NCBI GenBank assembly: GCA_900316315.1 | Contig: ONCK01000006.1 | Coordinates: forward strand, 146,163-189,869 | Direction: 5' to 3' | DNA length: 43,707 nt | Origin: an uncultured Prevotellaceae bacterium | GTDB taxonomy: Bacteria > Bacteroidota > Bacteroidia > Bacteroidales > Bacteroidaceae | Shown here: piece by piece, positions 1-10,879 of the stretch | Layout: each line of letters opens with the position of its first letter | How positions within the stretch are numbered: position 1 is the stretch's first letter | Program-made: the position numbers and the translations under genes | The notes under the pieces: generated by a model | What the model saw: the letters and a program-made list of their open reading frames with translations, nothing else | Databases searched by the model: none | Told to the model about the DNA's origin: nothing

Positions 1-66
1 CAAGGCTACGCTATACAAGGCTACGCTATACAAGGCTACGCTATACAAGGCTACGCTATACAAGGC
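1..66. repeat. 15-bp tandem repeat array (right end)
   Basis: Four exact head-to-tail copies of CAAGGCTACGCTATA fill positions 1-60, followed by a 6-base partial copy (CAAGGC). The array begins at the window edge, so its true length is unknown. It lies downstream of the lepA stop codon and is not in a convincing reading frame. The lack of sequence differences between copies suggests recent expansion. No spacer structure is present, so it is not a CRISPR. Confidence 0.9.
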
Positions 67-215
67 GAGTTGTCCTATAGGCGGCCCGTGAGGAGAGCGA
101 GGTCACACGAGACACAGGAGGACAAGGCTGCTGATCCTTTTCACGTCAGTCGGCCGGAGAGTTGTGATAGGCAGGGGATGTGCTCTTGTCGGCCATCCGG
201 AGGCTTGGGGTGGGG

Positions 216-1997
216 TCAGTCGAGCTTGAGGACTTCGAGGAAGGCCTTCTGGGGTACCTGTACGTTGCCGATTTGCTTCATGCGCTTTTTGCCTCGCTTC
301 TGCTTCTCGAGGAGCTTGCGCTTACGGCTGATGTCACCTCCGTAGCACTTGGCAGTGACGTCTTTGCGTACCTGCTTGACGGTTTCACGGGCGATGATCT
401 TGGCGCCGATGGCTGCCTGGATGGCGATGTCAAACTGCTGTCGGGGTAGTAGGTCCTTGAGCTTCTGGCACATCTGACGGCCAAAGGATGGTGCATTGTC
501 CACGTGGGTGAGCACGGAGAGGGCGTCGACCTGCTTGCCATTGAGCAGAATATCAAGCTTGACCAGAGCGGAGCGCTGGAAGCCGTTCATATGGTAGTCA
601 AAGGAGGCGTAGCCCTTGGAAATTGATTTGAGCTTGTCGTAAAAATCGATGACGATTTCGCCCAGAGGCAGGTCAAAGATCAGTTCCATGCGGTTGCCGG
701 CCACATACTCCTGGTTGACGAGGGTGCCGCGTTTGTCAAGACAGAGCGTCATAATGGGTCCGATAAACTCAGACGTCGTAATGATGCTGGCGCGGATGAT
801 AGGCTCCTCGATATGGTCAATCTCAGTGGCATCGGGCATGCCGGAGGGGTTGTGTACCTCAAGGAGTTCGCCCTTCTTGGTGTAGACCTTGTAGGAGACA
901 TTGGGGACGGTCGTGATGACGTCCATATTGAATTCGCGGTCGAGTCGCTCCTGGACGATTTCCATGTGGAGCAGACCGAGAAAGCCGCAACGGAAACCAA
1001 ATCCCAGTGCTGTACTGCTCTCGGGAGAGAAGGAGAGGCTGGCGTCATTGAGCTGCAGCTTTTCCAGTGAGGCGCGAAGGTCTTCAAAGTCCTCTGGGTC
1101 AATGGGGTAGACACCGGCAAAGACCATAGGCTTGACTTCCTCAAATCCCGCAATGGCATGGTCGCAGGGATTGGCAATCGAGGTGATGGTATCGCCTACC
1201 TTGACCTCGGTGGCGCGCTTGATGCCGCTGACGATATAGCCCACGTTGCCGCAAGAGAGGGTCTGTCGGGGGACGAGGTCCATCTTGAGCACTCCGATTT
1301 CATCGGCGACGTATTGCTCGCCTGTGTTGACGAACTTGACATTCTCGCCGCTGTGGAGCTCACCGTTCTCAATCTTAAAGTATGCGATAATACCGCGGAA
1401 AGGATTGAAGACGCTGTCAAAGATAAGCGCCTGCAGGGGAGCCTTGGGGTCGCCGGTGGGATGGGGAATGCGCTCGACGACAGCATCGAGGATCTGAGGC
1501 ACTCCCTCGCCCGTCTTGGCCGAGGCGCGGATGATTTCGGAGCGGTCGCATCCGATGAGGTCTACGATCTCGTCTTCCACTTCGTCTGGCATGGCATTGA
1601 TCATGTCACACTTGTTGATGACGGGGATGATGGCGAGGTCATGGTCGATGGCCATGTAGAGGTTGGAGATGGTCTGTGCTTGTACGCCCTGGGTCGCGTC
1701 GACCAGCAGGAGGGCACCCTCGCAGGCGGCGATGCTACGGCTTACCTCATAGCTGAAGTCCACATGTCCTGGGGTGTCAATGAGGTTGAGCGTATAGTGC
1801 TGGCCGTCCTTCAGGTAGTCCATCTGGATGGCGTGGCTCTTGATGGTGATGCCACGCTCGCGCTCCAGATCCATGTCGTCGAGCATCTGATTTTCAGTCA
1901 CAGCGACAGTCTTGGTGTATTCGAGGAGTCGGTCGGCTAGGGTAGACTTGCCGTGGTCGATATGAGCGATGATGCAAAAATTTCGTATGTTGTCCAC
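216..1997 (-). CDS. lepA: Elongation factor 4 (LepA), ribosome back-translocase GTPase
   Basis: This 593-residue protein is a full-length LepA/EF4, a translational GTPase that binds the ribosome and promotes back-translocation or affects initiation. The G1 P-loop AHIDHGKST is at residues 11-19, the switch region RERGIT near 46-51, G3 DTPGH at 74-78 and G4 NKCD at 128-131. The C-terminal end carries the LepA-specific domain with the basic stretch around [19 protein letters not shown]. The start codon is GTG (1995-1997): an in-frame stop lies 27 bases upstream with no ATG between, and the product then begins MDNIRNF, as in the family. It lies 38 bases downstream of the secreted phosphoesterase gene on the same strand and may be cotranscribed with it. 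Confidence 0.97.
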   Translation of the reverse strand: MDNIRNFCIIAHIDHGKSTLADRLLEYTKTVAVTENQMLDDMDLERERGITIKSHAIQMDYLKDGQHYTLNLIDTPGHVDFSYEVSRSIAACEGALLLVDATQGVQAQTISNLYMAIDHDLAIIPVINKCDMINAMPDEVEDEIVDLIGCDRSEIIRASAKTGEGVPQILDAVVERIPHPTGDPKAPLQALIFDSVFNPFRGIIAYFKIENGELHSGENVKFVNTGEQYVADEIGVLKMDLVPRQTLSCGNVGYIVSGIKRATEVKVGDTITSIANPCDHAIAGFEEVKPMVFAGVYPIDPEDFEDLRASLEKLQLNDASLSFSPESSTALGFGFRCGFLGLLHMEIVQERLDREFNMDVITTVPNVSYKVYTKKGELLEVHNPSGMPDATEIDHIEEPIIRASIITTSEFIGPIMTLCLDKRGTLVNQEYVAGNRMELIFDLPLGEIVIDFYDKLKSISKGYASFDYHMNGFQRSALVKLDILLNGKQVDALSVLTHVDNAPSFGRQMCQKLKDLLPRQQFDIAIQAAIGAKIIARETVKQVRKDVTAKCYGGDISRKRKLLEKQKRGKKRMKQIGNVQVPQKAFLEVLKLD

Positions 1998-2035
1998 TAT
2001 GGTATAGACTGTAGTTGTTGGTTACGAGATGGGGG

Positions 2036-3280
2036 TCAGGACTGGTGTTGGTAAGTCTTCTCGAGTTGTGTAGTGCCGTCGGTGCCCAGTACCTTGACCT
2101 TGATCTTGCCGTCAGCGCTGATGTCGATGCGGGTGGCCGAGTAGTAGCCCTGGATGATGACAGGGTAGGTGTTGCCCTTGCCGGCATCGTTGACAGGCAC
2201 TTCAACGCAGGTCTTGGGATGGGTATGTCCGGCTACCATGAGGTCGATGCCCGCATTTTTGAGCAGAGGCAGCATCTTGTCCTCAAAGTCCTGGTATCCT
2301 GCCCATCCAGAGGCGCCGCGGGCCGGTGCGGCATAGTGGCTGACGACGATACGGTATTTGGCCGTCTTGAAGTCCTCGGAGGCAATGACCTGCTTGAGCC
2401 ATTCGGCTTCCTGAGTGCGGTAGGCGAAGAAGTCGACCAGACCGGAGTATTCGCTATTGGTGTCGGCCTTATCCTCGCCGCAGTCGAGGAAGATCATCTC
2501 CAGGTCACCCCATCGGCAGGCAGCGTAGATCTGGCCGCTGACGCGGGGGAAGTAGTAACTGAAATTGCGGGCCATATCTCCGCGTGTCTCATGGTTGCCG
2601 CGCACTATCTGAAATGGCTTGCGCGAGGCAAAGAGTTCAACGCTCTTGTCGATGAAGGCACTGTAGGGCTCTTCGCTTGAGGTCTGCATATAGTCCTCCA
2701 TGTCGCCGGCGTAGATGATATGGTCGCATGTGGCGAAGTCCAGACCGCGCAGGAGACGCTCAAGCACTTTCGGGCGATTGTGCATGTCGCTGGTGATGAA
2801 GAGGGAGTGAGTCGTCTTGTTGGGGTCGACGGTGTCGAAGGTGAACCAGTTGGTGTAGGTCGGCGTGGAGGAGGCAAAGGTGACCTTATAGGGCTGAAAA
2901 CTGTCGATCTGTTTGGTCGCAATGCGGTACTGGTAGGTCGTGCCCGGCTCGAGCGAGGTGGCGCGTATGGCGAAGTGGGTCGTGTTGGCGTCCAAGAGGC
3001 CGTAGTGCGAACCGTAGTATTTGGTGACCGTCGTGGAGCCGGGCTTGCGTATCTCTATCCAGGAGAAGGCGTTGGTCAAGGTCTCATAGACGATGGTGGC
3101 TCCGTCAGTCGTCACCTCTTGCAGATAAGGGCCGTGGGAGAGATTGCGTTCAGAAGAAGCGCTGGCGGTCAACACAAGATGTTCGGCGGGCGCTGCAGCA
3201 TCCGACGTGTCATAGGTCGAAGCAATCAGGCTGAATGCGGGCAGGAATAGAAGAAGTGCGAAAGAGTGTAGCCTTTTCAT
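2036..3280 (-). CDS. Secreted calcineurin-like metallophosphoesterase with purple-acid-phosphatase-type N-terminal domain
   Basis: A 414-residue exported phosphoesterase. The start at 3280 is chosen because it gives a signal peptide (MKRLHSFALLLFLPAFSLIA); the open frame continues upstream without signal-like sequence. Residues about 48-140 resemble the fibronectin-like N-terminal domain of purple acid phosphatases (SHGPYLQ at the start, SLEPGTTYQYR at 109-119). The metallophosphatase core follows with the usual metal ligands: SDMH (D165, H167), AGD (D193), GNHE (N229, H230), then VSHYA and GHTH near the C-terminus. It probably hydrolyses phosphomonoesters or diesters in the periplasm; the substrate cannot be read from sequence. 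A -7 box lies about 85 bases upstream. Confidence 0.9.
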   Translation of the reverse strand: MKRLHSFALLLFLPAFSLIASTYDTSDAAAPAEHLVLTASASSERNLSHGPYLQEVTTDGATIVYETLTNAFSWIEIRKPGSTTVTKYYGSHYGLLDANTTHFAIRATSLEPGTTYQYRIATKQIDSFQPYKVTFASSTPTYTNWFTFDTVDPNKTTHSLFITSDMHNRPKVLERLLRGLDFATCDHIIYAGDMEDYMQTSSEEPYSAFIDKSVELFASRKPFQIVRGNHETRGDMARNFSYYFPRVSGQIYAACRWGDLEMIFLDCGEDKADTNSEYSGLVDFFAYRTQEAEWLKQVIASEDFKTAKYRIVVSHYAAPARGASGWAGYQDFEDKMLPLLKNAGIDLMVAGHTHPKTCVEVPVNDAGKGNTYPVIIQGYYSATRIDISADGKIKVKVLGTDGTTQLEKTYQHQS

Positions 3281-3770
3281 ATCGAGGTAAGTGTTTTGTG
3301 AGTAGTTGAGATTTAGGTTGCTGACAGACGACAACTGTCTGTGCCGGCCATCGCTTGTCACTTGCAAAGATAAGGCTTTTGTAAGAAATGTATGGTCGCG
3401 GACATCAAAAAAACTCCCTCCGTCTTGCAGCGCCCGTTTTGTGCGGCGGACAGAACTTAGCTGTAGCCTGGCTGTACCGGAAAGGCTCACCTCCGTGTCT
3501 CCATAAACACGCTGCATCTCAGGCAGAAAGTTCTTGTAGCCGGAGAAAGGGCTTAGTAGTGTTGGAAAAAATCCTTTCTCAGTCAAAGGTCTGGTAGGGG
3601 GAAAGGCATCGGCTAACGTCTCTCTCTCGGGATTGGCTCCATGAAGCAAACTGTCACGACTTATAACTGCTGGCACACAACGGTCTGCGCCGGCAGCTCT
3701 CTGTGGCGGCTTGGTGGAGGGCACAGGCTGCGGGCAGATGTGCTAAGAGGGGATGGCAGTGCGCGAGAAC
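3281..3770. other. Intergenic region without a gene
   Basis: About 490 bases between the HAD lipoprotein gene and the phosphoesterase gene. It holds the candidate -7 box at 3365-3372 and a short inverted repeat (ACAGAC at 3324-3329, GTCTGT at 3337-3342). Open frames here lack initiation context and family resemblance. Confidence 0.6.
3365..3372 (-). promoter_or_regulatory. Putative -7 box for the phosphoesterase gene
   Basis: The minus strand reads TATCTTTG, an exact match to the Bacteroidetes -7 consensus TAnnTTTG. It would give a leader of roughly 80 bases to the ATG at 3280. No convincing TTG -33 element sits at the usual 19-21 base spacing, so this is a moderate call. Confidence 0.4.
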
Positions 3771-4673
3771 TTACTCGTAGAGAAACTTCATGCGCTGCGG
3801 AAATGTGCGGTAGTCGTAGATCTGGATATAGTCGAGACCGCCAAGACGCACATGGCTGTCGCCGCCACCATCGGTGAAGTCGTCGCCGACAAAGAGGATT
3901 TCGTCCTTCTTGTAGCCGTGTTCGCGGGCGTAGCGCATGATGGCGTCGTACTTGTTGTACTGCTTCTCTGAGAAGTCAAAGCTGGTACTGCCGCCGATAT
4001 AGACGGTATAGTCCTTGAAGATGCGCTGTACCTCGGGATACATGTCAAGACGCTTGCGCTTGTCAGGGTCAAAGGTAAGCTTGTCGGCCTTGTCGGCCTT
4101 GGTGCCGAGGAGTCCAAAAGTGACCATGCCGCTCTCGTGAAACTCGATGGGATCGCCCTTGTACTGGGTATAGCCGTACTTCTGGCGCAGATAGTCGCAC
4201 TGCTTGCGGAAGAAGGCCGTGTCTACATGGCTCTGCGTCTCGCGTACGATGGTAAACCGGCCATTGACCATCCGACTCTCCTGCATGCCATAGTTGGCGA
4301 GGATGTCAATGGGGTAGTCGTTCATTTGATGATAGATGCGGGGCGCATTGCCGGCGCCGACCATGAGGAGCTTGTAGTGCTTGCCCAGGGAGTCGAGCGT
4401 GCGGGTGGCCTCGGGCGTCATCTGCGTCTTGTGCTGCGTGATCGTAGCGTCGAGGTCAAAGCAGAGGAGCCGCTTGCGGGCACGTATCTCCTTGGCGTGG
4501 CTGACGGCATAGGCCGAATCAATACGGGTTGCACCGCTGGCGTAGATCTTGGCCTGACGGGGACTGCAGTAGGGGAACTGCCGGCTATAGTCAGCCGACT
4601 GGCTGGTGTGGCAGGCGCTCAGCGCCAGCATGGCTACGACAATGAATGCGGCGGGGCGCAATAGCTTATTCAT
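3771..4673 (-). CDS. HAD-superfamily (phosphomannomutase-like) phosphatase, predicted lipoprotein
   Basis: A 300-residue protein with a lipoprotein signal (lipobox LSAC, Cys21), so it should sit on the periplasmic side of a membrane. The HAD catalytic motif is CFDLDATIT, with nucleophile D73 and acid/base D75; the usual Gly of DxDGT is Ala76. The C-terminal motif IV is VGDDFTDGGGD (around residues 262-272), a pattern like the sugar-phosphatase/phosphomannomutase branch of HAD-IIB. A lysine in the YNKYDAI segment could be motif III. It starts 48 bases after the trpS stop on the same strand, so cotranscription is likely. The enzymatic substrate is unknown; an exported HAD-IIB enzyme is less common than a cytoplasmic one. 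Confidence 0.8.
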   Translation of the reverse strand: MNKLLRPAAFIVVAMLALSACHTSQSADYSRQFPYCSPRQAKIYASGATRIDSAYAVSHAKEIRARKRLLCFDLDATITQHKTQMTPEATRTLDSLGKHYKLLMVGAGNAPRIYHQMNDYPIDILANYGMQESRMVNGRFTIVRETQSHVDTAFFRKQCDYLRQKYGYTQYKGDPIEFHESGMVTFGLLGTKADKADKLTFDPDKRKRLDMYPEVQRIFKDYTVYIGGSTSFDFSEKQYNKYDAIMRYAREHGYKKDEILFVGDDFTDGGGDSHVRLGGLDYIQIYDYRTFPQRMKFLYE

Positions 4674-4721
4674 GGGACTTCGGCTGTTTAGTCAGTTAGC
4701 GGGGCTCAGAGCGGCAGTCGG

Positions 4722-7335
<2,614 letters not shown>

Positions 7336-7463
7336 GATTGTTTTTAATGTATTGTTTTTAGTTTGTTTCTAGACTGTCTTGTTATAACCAACTACGGTCT
7401 CCGCTGCGGATGGTCAGGGGAGACTCGTAGTCGTATGAAGCTTGTGAAGTGACTGTCGGTAAG

Positions 7464-8504
7464 TCAGAAGGTGAAGTCGTCCCAGGGAAGTTCTGCATCT
7501 TTACCTTCATCGAGTACGCCGTCGATATGGGCGATGAGAGGAAAGTCCTTGAGATGAAGCAGTCCGAGCTCAGCGCGGCGCTTGACAGCCTTGCACACAC
7601 GGCGTGAGATGACGGTAGACTCCAGTGTCTCGCCGGCGAGTATCTGGAGTGCCTCGTCGTAGGTCTTGCCTTCGCCCAGCAGGATGCCGAGCTTGCGGGT
7701 ACGCCCACCGTAGATGGTCACGTTGAGGTCGCCTATGCCCAGGGCAATGGCATCTTCCGAAGCACCCTGCATGTGGAGTAGCTTGGTCATCTCGCGTACA
7801 GCCTGATAGAAGGCTCCTGCCTGACAGTTGTAGTGTACGCCGGCGTCGGCACCATGGTGGCGCTTAGTAAGTCCGATGGTCATGGCTACGCCCAGGGCAT
7901 AGGCGTTTTTGAGGGCTACGGCGCTCTCCAGACCGATTACGTCGGTAGTCAAGCCTACATGGTAGTAGTCAGTAGCCAGGGCCTTGCGCATCATGCGCAG
8001 CGTGTCCATATCTTGGCCGCAGAATGCGACTTCCGTCTGGTCTCCGTACACGAGCTCAAAACTGATGCACGGACCTCCGATGGCGCATATCTGACGATCG
8101 ATGCCGCGCTTGTGGAGCTCAATCTCCCAGTAGGATGGGTAAGAGATGAGGGCGCCGTCCTCGCCGTTGATGAGGCCCTTGGTCACTGAGAGCACAGGCA
8201 TTTTGGGATCAAGCTTGGCGAGTACCTCGTTGAGGAACCAGTCGACGCCAAAGCTGCTCACGCCGCCGATGACGAAGTCGGCTCCTTTGACGGCTTCCTG
8301 CCACTCCTCAAACTGATAGTAGCTTACGCCGTCGTGGAAGGGACGAGCAAACTTGGGGTGTTGGCCGTTTTTCTTGCATGCTTCGATGATGTCTTTGTCA
8401 AGGGGTGTACCTACAAGTCGTACTTCATAGCCATTGTCGCAGGCGGGAAAAGCCAGTGCAGAGCCCATCATACCTGCTCCAATGATTGTAATCGAATGTT
8501 TCAT
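7464..8504 (-). CDS. NAD(P)-dependent glycerol-3-phosphate dehydrogenase family protein
   Basis: A 346-residue Rossmann-fold dehydrogenase. The N-terminal motif IIGAGMMGSALAF gives the nucleotide-binding GxGxxG at residues 9-14, and the later ESAVALKNAYALGVAM carries the conserved catalytic Lys-Asn of the GpsA family. GpsA reduces dihydroxyacetone phosphate to sn-glycerol-3-phosphate for phospholipid synthesis. Here the glycine-rich loop (GMMGSA rather than GxWGTA) and the segment after it differ from housekeeping GpsA proteins I recognise, so it may be a divergent paralog. It is paired with an OPA antiporter, which points to use of imported organophosphate as well as, or instead of, lipid synthesis. 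I leave the symbol blank for this reason. Confidence 0.82.
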   Translation of the reverse strand: MKHSITIIGAGMMGSALAFPACDNGYEVRLVGTPLDKDIIEACKKNGQHPKFARPFHDGVSYYQFEEWQEAVKGADFVIGGVSSFGVDWFLNEVLAKLDPKMPVLSVTKGLINGEDGALISYPSYWEIELHKRGIDRQICAIGGPCISFELVYGDQTEVAFCGQDMDTLRMMRKALATDYYHVGLTTDVIGLESAVALKNAYALGVAMTIGLTKRHHGADAGVHYNCQAGAFYQAVREMTKLLHMQGASEDAIALGIGDLNVTIYGGRTRKLGILLGEGKTYDEALQILAGETLESTVISRRVCKAVKRRAELGLLHLKDFPLIAHIDGVLDEGKDAELPWDDFTF

Positions 8505-8564
8505 TCTTTCTTATGTCCTTTTTCTATTGTAGTGTTTTGTCAGGTCTACGTATAAACGCGAGGG

Positions 8565-8572
8565 CAAATTTA
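8565..8572 (-). promoter_or_regulatory. Putative -7 box upstream of the gpsA-like gene
   Basis: The minus strand reads TAAATTTG, matching TAnnTTTG, about 60 bases upstream of the start at 8504. No clear -33 TTG is seen at the expected spacing. Confidence 0.35.
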
Positions 8573-8910
8573 GTAAAATCCTCAGATATGGCGTATAGTC
8601 GGACCGCAAAAGTTTCCCACCGTGTCGTTTTCCCTCCCCCCCCGATGCGGAGCCGCTCGTTGCTCTGTCTCTCAGTTGTATAGATCCAGATAGGAATGAA
8701 GAGCAATCCTCTTGGGCCCGTACATCCAGAAGATGACGGCCAGGCGCAGTGGTCTCCGGCTCGGGGCTGGGGGAGCTGTGAGGCCGGCCTATGCTCTCGT
8801 ACCTGTTCCAAAAAATCATATAAAAAATAATATTTCCCCCCCTAATTGTTTTAGGCCGATATGAGGTTCTCTTGAGCAGAAGTAAAATGGTGAAAAAAAC
8901 TCGGTTTTCC

Positions 8911-9092
8911 TTGTAAACTATGTGATTACGCTACACATTGATTTGCTTTTTACTTATGGAATGCCGAATTTGGCGGTATGGGAAAAGGCTTGTAGCGAGA
9001 CCAGACGCCTTTTTATCCCTTCCGCCCACAAAACCGCCAACAAACCGCCCACGAACAAAACCGTGCAATAAGCTGTAAACTACAAGATTACG
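8911..9092. repeat. Imperfect 20-bp direct repeats, 162 bases apart
   Basis: TTGTAAACTATGTGATTACG (8911-8930) and CTGTAAACTACAAGATTACG (9073-9092) share 16 of 20 bases, with two conserved blocks, TGTAAACTA and GATTACG. They flank the CCGCCCAC repeat cluster. They could be binding sites for a regulator or traces of a small mobile unit; nothing nearby decides this. Confidence 0.7.
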
Positions 9093-9709
9093 ATGCATGG
9101 AAAAACGGGCTCCGCCAAGCTTCCGCCCACGAAATCGCCAAGATAAAAAAGGAGCGAAAAAAATAAAGAAAGCCTCCCCCTATAACCCCCTATAAAGAAA
9201 CAAAAAAAGCGAGGAAAAATCTCTAGAGCTATAATTACGCACGCATACGCGTACGTACACGAGATGTGCGTTAGAAAGGCCGGTATGTGCAGAATGTTAT
9301 AAAAAAACAAGTGCGTCAGCTTGCCGATAGAGTCAGTGAGAGGAGGAGACTGAGATGCCTCTCAAAATTTTGTCGGGTAGTTGCAGGGAAGTTTGTTCTT
9401 ACCGATGCTCCGACGAGAAAACCGTTCTCCCATCATCTGCGCAGCCACATCGCCTCCGGCGGGAGAGCGACTTTGCGCCAGAGCGATGCCATTGATATTG
9501 CTTTGTCTGGCCCTTATCCGTTACGAGAAACAGTCTGGTGACAGGAATAATCTCCCTATTGTTTTGCTCGTTGGTATCACCTTCAGCCTGAGGGACACCC
9601 TGACCGCCCAATAATCCATAAGTCGCCATTAGTTCGTCAAATAGCACTATCCGGAGGAGGGAGGGGAGCTTTTGCCGGTGCGCGGCATCGTCATGAGATT
9701 TTTTCGATG

Positions 9710-9717
9710 TACCTTTG
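9710..9717 (+). promoter_or_regulatory. -7 box immediately before the retropepsin-like/TPR gene
   Basis: TACCTTTG matches TAnnTTTG exactly and ends only 5 bases before the ATG at 9723. If it is the promoter, transcription would start at or within a base or two of the start codon. No TTG is found at the usual spacing upstream. Confidence 0.4.
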
Positions 9718-9722
9718 CGGGC

Positions 9723-10760
9723 ATGAAGCAGATTATCATACTCCTGTCGTTTGTGTCGGCTGTTCTCACAGCAGCTGCACAGGTTGAGTTGCCCGCTCAC
9801 TGCGTGGGTGACTCATGGCGTATTGACGCCCAGATTGATGGTGCACCAGTCAAAGTCAGTTTTACTCCCACTGTCGACACTGTATCCATCTCGCGGTCCA
9901 TCGCCGACTACCTCGTGGAGAATGGTTTTGCGGCCTCTCGGGATGTCATCCATGTGGGCGACGACAGCCTGCTCGTTATCACCGACCTGGAGATTGCCGG
10001 ACTCCATTTGCGGGGACTTCATGCCGCCATCGTGGAGGGGCAGCGCCCCTCACTCATTGTAGGCACCACGGCACTGTCACAACTCGCCTCAGTCTCGCAA
10101 CAAGACGGCGTCCTGCTTTTACAAGGTAAGATGCTGCAATTGTCTGTAAGTCAAGTGTCTGCACTGCGTCGTCAGGCAGAGCTTTACAAACAGCGTGGCG
10201 AGTGGCAGAATGCTCTGAAAGCTTGGCTGCAAATACGCAATGCGGGTCAACTTACCGACTACGGGCTGCTGCAGATCGCTGTGTGTCAGTTTCAGCTCCA
10301 CCGCTGGACTGAGTGCCTCTCCTCCTGCCAACAGTGGGTCAACTACTATGCCAAGGCTGCTCCTGTCGCTTCTAAGGATCTCATTTGCCTGATGGCCGGC
10401 TCCAGTTACCAGATGACAGGCCGCCTTCAGGACGCTATCAATTGGCATGCCCGCCGTCTTACGCTGACCACAGACCTCTCCCAGCTTGCCAATGTGCACG
10501 CTGCCATCGCGGTTTGCCAGACCGACCTTAAGGAGTACACCGAAGCCAAGGGCCATTTTGACCAGGCTGTCTCGCTGATGCTTCGCGCCTGTCACACCTC
10601 GCTTGACCAGATCAGCCAGGGACACTATCACGAGGCTTCGACGGGCAATGGCCTGGGCTTCATCTTTTCCCAGTACGCCTACCTGTGCCGCTGTCAGCAG
10701 GATATGTCAGCCTCCCGCTACTGGCAGAAGCTGGCAGCCAAGGTGGGATACAAGGAGTGA
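9723..10760 (+). CDS. Exported retropepsin-like domain plus TPR-like repeat protein
   Basis: A 345-residue protein. The start at 9723 gives a clean signal peptide (MKQIIILLSFVSAVLTAAAQ, cleavage after Gln20); an upstream in-frame GTG/ATG option would bury it. Residues about 30-125 follow the pattern of retropepsin-like aspartic protease domains: a beta hairpin IDGAPVKVSF, then VDTVSISRSIADYL where D52-T53 align with the D-T-G triad, a second half ITDLEIAGLHLRGLHAAIV, and LIVGTTALSQL like the conserved hydrophobic-Gly turn. The triad Gly is replaced by Val54. Residues about 140-340 are alpha-helical pairs (AELYKQRGEWQNALKAWLQI, AGSSYQMTGRLQDAINWHARR, AIAVCQTDLKEYTEAKGHFDQA) like tetratricopeptide repeats. 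Function is unknown; it may be a periplasmic protease or a non-catalytic scaffold. Confidence 0.72.
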   Translation: MKQIIILLSFVSAVLTAAAQVELPAHCVGDSWRIDAQIDGAPVKVSFTPTVDTVSISRSIADYLVENGFAASRDVIHVGDDSLLVITDLEIAGLHLRGLHAAIVEGQRPSLIVGTTALSQLASVSQQDGVLLLQGKMLQLSVSQVSALRRQAELYKQRGEWQNALKAWLQIRNAGQLTDYGLLQIAVCQFQLHRWTECLSSCQQWVNYYAKAAPVASKDLICLMAGSSYQMTGRLQDAINWHARRLTLTTDLSQLANVHAAIAVCQTDLKEYTEAKGHFDQAVSLMLRACHTSLDQISQGHYHEASTGNGLGFIFSQYAYLCRCQQDMSASRYWQKLAAKVGYKE

Positions 10761-10788
10761 CGGGTGTAAATATATTTGGCTTGCCCGC

Positions 10789-10818
10789 TTGCCGTCTGTC
10801 GGAAAAGCGGTAATTTTG
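10789..10818 (+). promoter_or_regulatory. Promoter for the rRNA methyltransferase unit (TTG-N19-TAATTTTG)
   Basis: TTG at 10789-10791, a 19-base spacer, and TAATTTTG at 10811-10818 match the Bacteroidetes -33/-7 promoter well. Transcription would start near 10822, about 55 bases before the methyltransferase start. Confidence 0.65.
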
Positions 10819-10879
10819 CACTACCTCGCGAGAGAAGGTCCCATACGCATGGGCGCTCCTCCTGAGCATGCAGTCCATT

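Larger units (their letters stand above)
8505..9722. other. Long AT-rich intergenic region with dispersed short repeats
   Basis: About 1.2 kb without a supportable gene, between divergent units. It contains two C-runs (8636-8643 and 8836-8842), a 20-base sequence repeated with four changes at 8911-8930 and 9073-9092 (core TGTAAACTA-N3-GATTACG), three copies of CCGCCCAC (9022, 9045, 9123), and a 10-bp tandem duplication CCCCCTATAA at 9176-9195. Open frames here overlap on both strands and have no family resemblance. Confidence 0.7.

Noticed and set aside
1-66. CRISPR-like array
   Set aside because: The 15-base units are contiguous with no spacers and no cas genes are present.
1158-1940. Long plus-strand open frame (260 codons) opposite lepA
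   Set aside because: It is antisense to a clear LepA gene, has no recognisable motif, and such mirror frames arise from codon bias in the real gene; similar ones oppose trpS, ppiD and others.
8511-8819. Overlapping minus-strand open frames upstream of the gpsA-like gene
   Set aside because: Two frames overlap almost fully, neither resembles a protein, and the region contains the candidate -7 box.
8636-8842. C-runs as phase-variation switches
   Set aside because: Both runs are outside any coding frame and not between promoter elements, so no switching mechanism can be supported.
9399-9800. 133-codon minus-strand open frame overlapping the start of the retropepsin-like gene
   Set aside because: Rich in Arg, Gln and Cys without structure, crosses the signal peptide region of a better-supported gene, and has no family resemblance.
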